7,382 bases of DNA, taken from contig JAAZMG010000101.1 of NCBI GenBank assembly GCA_012798935.1, forward strand, positions 1 through 7,382, written 5' to 3'. The first letter of the stretch is position 1. Every line of letters begins with the position of its first letter. The notes beneath the pieces were generated by a model. The model worked only from the letters and a program-made list of their open reading frames with translations, was not told the DNA's origin and searched no databases. The translations under genes and the position numbers were made by a program. Below are positions 1 to 6,699 of this stretch, in pieces. Source of the DNA: Tissierellia bacterium. GTDB taxonomy: Bacteria; Bacillota; Clostridia; Tissierellales; Tepidimicrobiaceae.

Positions 1-1292
1 ATAGATTAACACCTACTATGAAATCTGTAGCTAGAAAGGTTATAAATAAATTGTGGGATTCTATAGCTAATAATAAGGAATTCAAATTTAGAAAATTTTC
101 TGCAGAGGATACTTTAGTAAGGACCGTATATATTAATTCTGATATTTTAACATTGGATAAGAATAATATTGTAAAATTAAATTATAAAAATCTTTCAGAC
201 AATAACTCAATAAAGCTTATATTTAATGAAATGGGAGAGTTTTTAGATGATTGTAGAAAAGAAGAACAAAATTTCTACAATTTATATAAAAAACTTAAAA
301 GGAGACCCTATGGTATTAAAGACGGCTTAATTCCTTTATTATTTGCAATAGGAATAGTGGATAATTTAGATAATATTTATATTAAGAGAAAAGGTGTTTA
401 TGAAGATTTAGATGGTAAATTACTTGTTAAAATTATAGAAGAACCTAATAACTATTTGATATCTATAGATGTTTGGGATACAGAGAAGGAAGACTATATT
501 TTAAGTTTAGAGAATTTATTTAAAGATTATATTGATTATGAATATAGAAACAAAAATAGATTAGGTAGTTTATACGAAGGAATAAAAAAATATTATAGAG
601 GATTACCTAAATTTGCAAGAGAGACAAGCCTTGTGTCAGAAGAAACTCAAAAGATAAGAAATATAATGTCTAACGAATACTTAGATTACAAAGAATTATT
701 TTTTGTTATTTTACCTGGTAAGTTTTCTTATAATCTTGTAGTCGATAAAGTTAAGATTGCTAAAGATGAATTAGATAAATTTTTAGATAATTTGAAAGAG
801 GATTTTTCCAAAAAAATAGCTTCAATATTTGGAGATAAAAGAGAAGGTATTAAAAATTCAATTGAGAATTGGTTTAGTAATTTAGATCCTGATGTTAAAG
901 ATTATATGTTTGATCTCAGGACCAATTTATTTATAAAATACATACAGTCTCCAGAAGAAGAGTATTTAAGAGGCTTAGTTAAAATGTTGACAGGTTTTGA
1001 TTTGGAGTATATATCAGATGAGATTGTTTATGAATTAATAGATGGCTTAGTTATTATTAAAAACAAAATGGATAATTTTAATGGCTTTGAAAATAATTTA
1101 CATGATTCTATTAAAATAGACATAAGTTTTGATGATAAAAAGAAAACTAAATATTTACACGGTGTAGAATTATCAGATATAGGTAAATTATTAGAGACGA
1201 AAATTTATAAAGATATAAATAACTTCAATTATTCTATTAACGAGGAAGAAAAAGCTTACATTTTAATAAAAATTTTAAAAGAAATAATTTAA
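1..1292 (+). CDS. C-terminal part of a large defence-type ATPase partner (SspC-like), 5' end outside window
   Basis: The reading frame is open from base 3 with no stop before the first ATG at 18, and that ATG has no ribosome binding site, so this is probably the last ~429 codons of a longer gene that begins upstream. No Walker motifs are visible; any NTPase domain would be in the missing part. Numbering from the ATG at 18, a segment with FSAEDTLVR (27-35) precedes a module centred on RRPYGIKDGLIPLLFA (95-110), then LPKFARETS, and a charged helical tail. In my memory of the families, this PYG-x-x-x-G-hydrophobic module followed by an 'LP.fa..T' segment occurs in C-terminal regions of large P-loop ATPases of DUF4007/phosphorothioation loci and in BrxC/PglY-type proteins. 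It sits 19 bases upstream of the DUF4007-like gene, matching an SspC-SspB pair. Its likely role is in DNA modification or its restriction partner, but that is inferred. It could instead belong to another large defence ATPase family. Confidence 0.55.
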   Translation, partial: RLTPTMKSVARKVINKLWDSIANNKEFKFRKFSAEDTLVRTVYINSDILTLDKNNIVKLNYKNLSDNNSIKLIFNEMGEFLDDCRKEEQNFYNLYKKLKRRPYGIKDGLIPLLFAIGIVDNLDNIYIKRKGVYEDLDGKLLVKIIEEPNNYLISIDVWDTEKEDYILSLENLFKDYIDYEYRNKNRLGSLYEGIKKYYRGLPKFARETSLVSEETQKIRNIMSNEYLDYKELFFVILPGKFSYNLVVDKVKIAKDELDKFLDNLKEDFSKKIASIFGDKREGIKNSIENWFSNLDPDVKDYMFDLRTNLFIKYIQSPEEEYLRGLVKMLTGFDLEYISDEIVYELIDGLVIIKNKMDNFNGFENNLHDSIKIDISFDDKKKTKYLHGVELSDIGKLLETKIYKDINNFNYSINEEEKAYILIKILKEII

Positions 1293-1293
1293 T

Positions 1294-1304
1294 AAAGGAG
1301 TGAT
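1294..1304 (+). promoter_or_regulatory. Ribosome binding site that decides a TTG start
   Basis: AAAGGAGTGAT closely matches the anti-Shine-Dalgarno complement AGGAGGTGAT with one G missing. It lies directly after the upstream stop codon (1290-1292). The in-frame GTG at 1300 overlaps this element and would have no site of its own, whereas TTG at 1312 lies 11 bases after the GGAG core. This favours TTG as initiation codon. Confidence 0.7.
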
Positions 1305-1311
1305 TTGCAAA

Positions 1312-2133
1312 TTGATTTTAAATTCTGGACAAAGATTTAAAGTTGAGAATCCACTAATATTTAAAATGCTTAGTGAAATTCAAAAAGGGGTTTGTAATAT
1401 TGATGAAATAAGAGAAAATTTAGGTATTGGTAAGAATAAAATCGAAACTTATAATTACTATTTAAGGATAATGGATTTAGTTGAATATAAGAACAAAGAG
1501 TTTTGTTTAACCGACTTCGGAAACTACATCCTAAAACTCGTTGACTATCCAGATATTTATCAGCCATTATTGTATTATAAATTATGTAGAGGATGGGAGA
1601 ATGGAGGGCATTTTTACTATTCTAGAATAGTAAACAATATATTATATAATCGATATTTTAGTGCAGAAAACACAATTGAGAATAGTGAAATAAAAGATAA
1701 GCTTTTAGATTTCAAATCTGAATATGAAAAACTGGATGTAAAGCTTGTTTCATTAGTTACAAAAGGAATTAGTAGTAATGAAGGATTTGGCTATTTAGGT
1801 ATACTAAATCAAGAAAGTAGAAGCAAATATACAATCTATAGTTATAGACCTAACCATTTAGTATGTACATATATTATCTATGATAGATGGCCTAAAGGCT
1901 CTACAACAGTTAGTTTTGATAGTATTGTCTATGATGAATATAATTTAGGCAGGATATTCTTTTTAACAGAAAACGAAGTTATTGCTATTTTTTCAAAGTT
2001 ACAGCAAGAAAATTATATAAAGATAGAAGATAAGGCAGGTTTAAGGCAAATTGCAAAAAATCCAAATATTACTACAGATAATATATTGGAGGAGATATTA
2101 AATGAATATTTTTCTAACACCTTCTCAGGATAA
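1312..2133 (+). CDS. DUF4007-like winged-helix protein, candidate SspB-type phosphorothioation component
   Basis: This encodes 273 residues from TTG 1312; a GTG at 1300 would add four residues but overlaps the ribosome binding site. The N-terminal half reads as a helix-turn-helix/winged-helix region: IDEIRENLGIGKNKIETYN (30-48) followed by a 'hydrophobic-E-...-LTDFG' wing (about 57-70). The LGIGKN-x(n)-YYL pattern, the LT.fG element, the following 'DYPDIYQPLLYYKL' stretch and the C-terminal IEDKAGLRQI (238-247) are what I remember of the DUF4007 family (Pfam PF13182), which includes SspB proteins encoded beside an ATPase (SspC) and a PAPS-reductase-like SspD. SspB has been described as a DNA nickase needed for sulfur incorporation; that function is carried over by family only, and no nuclease motif is obvious here. 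The last 32 bases overlap the next gene, implying translational coupling. A patch of C-ending codons (1510-1545) differs from the rest of the gene. If the family call is wrong, a DNA-binding regulator is the alternative. Confidence 0.6.
   Translation: MILNSGQRFKVENPLIFKMLSEIQKGVCNIDEIRENLGIGKNKIETYNYYLRIMDLVEYKNKEFCLTDFGNYILKLVDYPDIYQPLLYYKLCRGWENGGHFYYSRIVNNILYNRYFSAENTIENSEIKDKLLDFKSEYEKLDVKLVSLVTKGISSNEGFGYLGILNQESRSKYTIYSYRPNHLVCTYIIYDRWPKGSTTVSFDSIVYDEYNLGRIFFLTENEVIAIFSKLQQENYIKIEDKAGLRQIAKNPNITTDNILEEILNEYFSNTFSG
2088..2094 (+). promoter_or_regulatory. Strong ribosome binding site inside the upstream gene
   Basis: GGAGGAG lies seven bases before the ATG at 2102 and within the coding sequence of the DUF4007-like gene. 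It supports the overlapping start of the small ATPase gene and coupled translation of the two. Confidence 0.8.
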
Positions 2134-2647
2134 TTTATTCAATAAAATTACAAATGAATTTAAATATCCTACTATATCCCGAACCAATTATGTAATAACA
2201 GGAGAATCAGGAGTGGGAAAGACTTTATTAGCTAAACATTTATGTAAAGAAAAAAATGGTGAGTACATTGCTTTTACTAAAAATTATGGAGAAAGCTTTT
2301 TTAATCATACTGATTTGCTAGATATAGATGGCACTGATTTACTTGAGTTTATAAAAACATCTATTATTAAAGATAAAAGGGAAAAGTTATTTGCTATAGA
2401 CGATATTGAATATATATTTAATTATATGTATTTCAATAGGAAAATAAACAATTTTTTGCGAATATTCAAGAGATATTCTTTTTTTAATAAAATTATATTA
2501 ATAATTCCTAGCATGTATTTAAATAAACCTTTTGATGAGAATGTATTTGAGTTAATGTTTACTGAAAAAGATAGGAACTTTTTAGCTAATTATTATTCTG
2601 TAGCTAGATCTATAGCTATGGATTATGGCAATGGATATTATTTTTAA
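2102..2647 (+). CDS. brxF: Small P-loop ATPase, BrxF-like
   Basis: This 181-residue protein is almost entirely one P-loop NTPase domain. A Walker A motif GESGVGKT occupies 34-41, and a Walker B-like strand KLFAIDDIE (95-103) ends in two aspartates. A further hydrophobic strand, KIILIIPSMYL (130-140), sits where a sensor strand would be. There is no signal peptide or membrane span. The size and the position immediately before a BrxC-like gene match BrxF, the small P-loop protein encoded ahead of brxC in type 3 BREX; it probably acts with the large ATPase in the cytoplasm, perhaps as a regulatory or adaptor ATPase. It starts 32 bases inside the upstream gene, and its stop codon overlaps the ribosome binding site of the next gene, so all three are probably translated in step. 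The ATPase call is firm; the BrxF name rests on size and context, and another small AAA-type partner is possible. Confidence 0.65.
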   Translation: MNIFLTPSQDNLFNKITNEFKYPTISRTNYVITGESGVGKTLLAKHLCKEKNGEYIAFTKNYGESFFNHTDLLDIDGTDLLEFIKTSIIKDKREKLFAIDDIEYIFNYMYFNRKINNFLRIFKRYSFFNKIILIIPSMYLNKPFDENVFELMFTEKDRNFLANYYSVARSIAMDYGNGYYF

Positions 2648-2652
2648 GGAGG
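2646..2652 (+). promoter_or_regulatory. Strong ribosome binding site overlapping a stop codon
   Basis: AAGGAGG begins within the TAA stop (2645-2647) of the small ATPase gene and lies seven bases before ATG 2660. It fixes the start of the large ATPase gene and suggests ribosomes hand over directly. Confidence 0.85.
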
Positions 2653-2659
2653 GGGACTG

Positions 2660-5600
2660 ATGGTTCGAAAAATTAATGAAGTAGTTTCTCTTAAGAAGTT
2701 CAAACCAGTAATAGAGATCAAGGGGGTAAAGGAAGAAGAAAAGAGCCAGTTATTTGATGAATACATAATTACAGAAGAAGTAGCTGATAATTTTGAAACA
2801 ATATTTGAACATATGACATTATCTGTATCAGAAGAAAGACGTAGAAAAGGTGAGGACATAAATCCTGCTGAAATAAATAGAGCTTTTTTTCTAAGGGGAG
2901 CCTATGGAACAGGAAAATCTTATTTTTTATTGACATTGGGAACTATATTGGAGAGGATATCCCAAGGAGAAGGTTATAGAGTTAAGAATAAATTCAAAGA
3001 TTTTGATGGAATAATATATCATGTAGACAAGCTAATGGTAGATGAAAAACATTTTGTGGTAAATATAAATGGAGTTTCAGAAACCAATATTGATTTTGAA
3101 GATTGTATAAGAAAAAATTTTGTATCTAAATGCAAAGAGGTATTTTCTGATGATGATTATATTCCTAAAAGTATGTTTGAAGAAGCTGTTAGAAAACTAG
3201 AAGAAGATAGGAATAATTCTTTAAGATGGGATCTTATATCCCATCACATGGAAGAAATGGATTTAGATTATAGTAAACTTGTATCTGGACTTAGAAAACA
3301 TAAAAGGGAAAGTTTAGAGCGGTATATTTTTCTTTTAGAAACAGCCTATGATAGGAAGATAGACACTTATGATACTGACTTTAATGTTTTTATAAAGGAA
3401 TCTTCAGATTATATAAAGGACAAGGGATATAAGGGAATAGTTTATATGTTCGATGAATTTAGCGCTTATTTAACAGCTCTAATAGAAGATGGAAAAATCA
3501 ACAAGAATTTGGCTAAAATACAGGAATTAGGTGAAGCTTGTAGTCTTTCTAATGGCAATGATATAGTATTTATTGCTTCCATACACAAATCTATTTCAAT
3601 TTTATTAAAAAGTGTTGTATTGGGAAAACAAGAATTAGAAAAAATTCAAGAACGATTTAAAGAAATACCCATAAGTTTTTCTGAAGGAAATGAGCTAATT
3701 AAAAACACAATAAAAGTAGATAAGGGCAAATATCAAATTATGAGAAACAAATATGATGAAATAAAAGAGTTAGAGAATATAACTTATGGGTTATTAGAAT
3801 ATTATTATCCAATGCATCCTGTAACTATAGATTATCTTAATACCTTATCAAAGTTGTATGCTCAGGAGAATAGAACATTGTTTAGATTTTTATCCGATGT
3901 AGTGGATAGAAAGATTAAAATTGAAGATATAATGGTTAATGGAAAATTAAATTTAATAACCATGGATTGTTTATATGATTATTTTATCGAAGATGTTAGT
4001 GGCGATGATGTAGCTTTTATTACTTCAGCAAATGATGCTTTAAGACATTGTACAGAAATATGGCAAGTAAAGATAATAAAATCTCTAGTTGTAGCTAGAA
4101 TGGCAGTATATGATTATAGAGTAGGTAGTCAAGTGAAAATAGGGCTAACAGTTGATGAATTATCTAAGTATTTACTTATAGAAGATAAGGAATTAATTGA
4201 CGATTTTTTACAAAATATATCTAGTAAGCCTAAAGTAAGCATATTTTATGATAAAGAAAATGAAGTATATGAGTTTATGGAAAATGTAACAGGAAAAATA
4301 AATATGGAAAAGGAAAAAGAAAAAATTAGAGAAACAATAGAAGAATACTATGAATTAAAAGAATTACTCAAAACAAAGGGAAGAAATAAAGAGTATTACA
4401 ATACAAAAATTAATATACAACCTATAGTAGATATTACACCTGTCAAAAGAGAATTTTCCAGCCAAATCTATAGTTATTCAAATCTAATAGAAAAATTAAA
4501 AGATAAGGAAAACTTGGAAATATTAAAAGATGGAAATATAATTCATTTATTACCCCAAAATTTTGAAAAAGAAAAACTAGATATTAACCTAATTGAAAAA
4601 TATATGAGAAGATATGGGGACAATATTGTAATTGTAGTACCTAAAAATTATGATTTTAATAGGGAACATATAGTGGAATATGCTATATATAAAAAGATGC
4701 TAATGGATGAAAAATATTTAGAGGATAATAGAATTAAGGGATATTTAACGAAGGAAAAAATGAAATATGAAGATATATTAGTAAAAAAGATAAATGAATA
4801 TACTAATCCCAATAGTTTTTGTTTTGTGTTTAATGATGGGGTTCGTGAATTTAGCAGCTTTAATGAATTATCAAGTTATATGCTTAAAAAATATTATTAT
4901 AAATTTCCTAATATAGAAGCTTCTATGAAGGATAGAACTATTACAAATCAGATTGTAAGGACCTTTGTAGTGCCAGGGGAGAAGGTAATACCGAGCAAAT
5001 CTAATTCTGAGGAGAATAGGCATATAAAAGATACTATGGCTTCAATTGGTTTAGCATCTACTAAGGATATGGTAGCTGGAGATATAAAAGCAGAATTGAT
5101 AATGCCTACGGAAGATAAAAACCCTATTTCATATGAGATATTCGATATAGTATGTAATAATGAAAAAGATAAAATTTTTGAAATTTTGGAAAATGCGCCT
5201 TACGGTATGCCTGAATTTATAATTGAATTATATATAGCTTGTGCAAATTCATTGGGGAAGATATATATTTACGAAGATGAAAAAAATTTGTTGCTGACTC
5301 CAGAAGTAATAAGTAATATTAAAAGAAAATCTAATATAAGAATCGAAAAGCCAAAGGATAGTATGGATATTGAAGAACTGCTTTATGCAAAGGATCTTTG
5401 GAAGGTCTTAGGGGAGAAAATAGATAGTAAAAAACATAAAGAATTTAAACCTGAAAAAGGTTCAGAAAAAAAAGTTAAAATTATGTATAACATAGCCGAT
5501 GATATAAAGTTATTTTTGAATCAATTAAATAATAATATTATGCTTTTTGATGATAAAGGTTTAAATATAGATTTGATGAAGAAATTAAGTTTAGAGTTAG

Positions 5601-6661
5601 AAAAGTTAAATAAGACACTTAAACCAGAAGAATATATTAAAAGGATGAATGAGTTACCTACTAGAGTGGTTGCAGAAAAAGATAAAAACAAAGCTTTGAA
5701 AATCTTAGAGGATAATATAGATAGTTTTATGAATATAATTGAAAATATTGTATTGTATTCTAATGTATTAAGTGCTTGTGATAATATTCATAAAAGTAGA
5801 TATAGATTTGAAAATAGTAAAGAGGCTCTTAAATTAGAAAGGGAAATAATGGAACTAAATAAAAAACTTAAAGAAGATTCTTTAAAATTCAAAGAGATAG
5901 ACAAGCTGTATAAATTAGTTAAAGATTTTTATAATTTATTTAATACATTGTACAAGGAAAGTCATGATAAAATGCACAATGAAATTGTTGATATAAAAGG
6001 GGTTATAGGCTCAAAGCTAGAGATAGAGTTAATTGAAGCTTTAGAAAAATTTCAATTTAAAGGTATTAGTACATTAAATGAAATATATGAGAATATAAGA
6101 ACTAAATATGCTTATTGTAACAATGATTTTAGCGATCATCTATCTCATGATTTATATCATTGTAAGTGTATGGGGAAAAGTTCTACTCTCAATGATTTTA
6201 CTCTTAAATATGAAGAATTCATGGAAGAAGTTGAAAAAGCTGAAAAGACTTTATTTGGTGTTATTGATTCTTATAGGCGAGAATTTATAAAACTAGATAG
6301 AATAAATTTAGAAAATAAGAAAACTTTAAGGCAATTTATAAGAGATAAAGATGAAAAATTGTTAACGACATATATGGATTTTATGTCATTTTTGAATGTC
6401 AATCCTATAGAAAATAAAGGATTTATAATAAAAAGCTCAAAAGAGTTATCAAATATAGTTAAGCAATATAAGAAATATATAAAAATAGGTCCTGGTCCTG
6501 TAAATAGAGCAGAAATACAGGTGGAAGATTTAAACAAGACTATTATCAATAGTATAAAATTTACCGGTAAATCTAGAATGGATAAAGGGGAATTCTTGGG
6601 AACTATCAAGAAGGTACTAGATGAAGAAGTGGGAGATAAGATAATAATTATTAGAAATTAG
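2660..6661 (+). CDS. brxC: Large BREX-type ATPase, BrxC/PglY family
   Basis: This 1333-residue protein has the layout I know from BrxC/PglY-type ATPases (usually about 1,200 residues). The N-terminus has an IITEEVADNFETI segment (36-48), then Walker A GAYGTGKS (80-87), Walker B IVYMFDEF (260-267), a sensor-like strand DIVFIASIHKS (301-311), a candidate arginine finger R332 in IQERFKEI, and the family-typical YYPMHPVTIDYL (382-393) followed by ENRTLFRFLSD. A winged-helix-like region lies near 490-550, a PYG module near 846-880, a probable coiled coil near 1050-1135, and a Cys/His-rich patch at 1153-1170. BrxC is essential in BREX for self/non-self discrimination and probably uses ATP to move or remodel a DNA-bound complex. 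Catalytic residues look intact and there is no frameshift. It directly follows the BrxF-like gene. The lack of an adjacent PglX methyltransferase inside the window is unusual for types 1-3. A DUF6079-type or other PglY relative is the alternative name. Confidence 0.8.
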   Translation: MVRKINEVVSLKKFKPVIEIKGVKEEEKSQLFDEYIITEEVADNFETIFEHMTLSVSEERRRKGEDINPAEINRAFFLRGAYGTGKSYFLLTLGTILERISQGEGYRVKNKFKDFDGIIYHVDKLMVDEKHFVVNINGVSETNIDFEDCIRKNFVSKCKEVFSDDDYIPKSMFEEAVRKLEEDRNNSLRWDLISHHMEEMDLDYSKLVSGLRKHKRESLERYIFLLETAYDRKIDTYDTDFNVFIKESSDYIKDKGYKGIVYMFDEFSAYLTALIEDGKINKNLAKIQELGEACSLSNGNDIVFIASIHKSISILLKSVVLGKQELEKIQERFKEIPISFSEGNELIKNTIKVDKGKYQIMRNKYDEIKELENITYGLLEYYYPMHPVTIDYLNTLSKLYAQENRTLFRFLSDVVDRKIKIEDIMVNGKLNLITMDCLYDYFIEDVSGDDVAFITSANDALRHCTEIWQVKIIKSLVVARMAVYDYRVGSQVKIGLTVDELSKYLLIEDKELIDDFLQNISSKPKVSIFYDKENEVYEFMENVTGKINMEKEKEKIRETIEEYYELKELLKTKGRNKEYYNTKINIQPIVDITPVKREFSSQIYSYSNLIEKLKDKENLEILKDGNIIHLLPQNFEKEKLDINLIEKYMRRYGDNIVIVVPKNYDFNREHIVEYAIYKKMLMDEKYLEDNRIKGYLTKEKMKYEDILVKKINEYTNPNSFCFVFNDGVREFSSFNELSSYMLKKYYYKFPNIEASMKDRTITNQIVRTFVVPGEKVIPSKSNSEENRHIKDTMASIGLASTKDMVAGDIKAELIMPTEDKNPISYEIFDIVCNNEKDKIFEILENAPYGMPEFIIELYIACANSLGKIYIYEDEKNLLLTPEVISNIKRKSNIRIEKPKDSMDIEELLYAKDLWKVLGEKIDSKKHKEFKPEKGSEKKVKIMYNIADDIKLFLNQLNNNIMLFDDKGLNIDLMKKLSLELEKLNKTLKPEEYIKRMNELPTRVVAEKDKNKALKILEDNIDSFMNIIENIVLYSNVLSACDNIHKSRYRFENSKEALKLEREIMELNKKLKEDSLKFKEIDKLYKLVKDFYNLFNTLYKESHDKMHNEIVDIKGVIGSKLEIELIEALEKFQFKGISTLNEIYENIRTKYAYCNNDFSDHLSHDLYHCKCMGKSSTLNDFTLKYEEFMEEVEKAEKTLFGVIDSYRREFIKLDRINLENKKTLRQFIRDKDEKLLTTYMDFMSFLNVNPIENKGFIIKSSKELSNIVKQYKKYIKIGPGPVNRAEIQVEDLNKTIINSIKFTGKSRMDKGEFLGTIKKVLDEEVGDKIIIIRN

Positions 6662-6686
6662 ATAGTAGAGACTTTAAAACCAATTT

Positions 6687-6693
6687 AAGGGTG
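6687..6693 (+). promoter_or_regulatory. Ribosome binding site for the last gene
   Basis: AAGGGTG lies six bases before ATG 6700. An in-frame GTG at 6691 falls inside this element and is therefore a less likely start. The 38-base gap after the large ATPase gene holds no hairpin with a T-run, so the operon probably continues. Confidence 0.6.
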
Positions 6694-6699
6694 AAAAAT

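Noticed and set aside
18..1292. Treating ATG 18 as the true start of a complete 424-residue gene
   Set aside because: There is no ribosome binding site before it and the frame stays open to the window edge; the sequence resembles a C-terminal region, so truncation by the window is likelier. Upstream sequence is needed to settle it.
1370..1567. Open frame of 65 codons on the minus strand
   Set aside because: It lies wholly inside the DUF4007-like gene, has no ribosome binding site context that stands out and no recognisable domain; it is an antisense shadow.
24..2608. Repeated 12-base string TCTGTAGCTAGA at 24 and 2597
   Set aside because: It encodes the short string SVAR in unrelated contexts; in such AT-rich sequence two copies are expected by chance and no longer repeat extends from them.
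2644..2859. Open frame of 71 codons on the minus strand
   Set aside because: It is antisense to the start of the large ATPase gene and has a low-complexity serine-rich product; it is a shadow of the sense codons.
6108..6290. 60-codon + strand frame with a hydrophobic product
   Set aside because: It is out of frame within the large ATPase gene; the Ile/Leu richness follows from AT-rich sense codons and there is no ribosome binding site.
6271..6609. 112-codon minus-strand frame with hydrophobic stretches
   Set aside because: It is antisense to a conserved part of the large ATPase gene; apparent membrane segments arise from reversed Lys/Asn/Glu codons.
6662..6699. Possible terminator or promoter between the large ATPase and the last gene
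   Set aside because: The 38-base gap shows no GC-rich stem with T-run and no spaced -35/-10 pair; only the ribosome binding site is supported.
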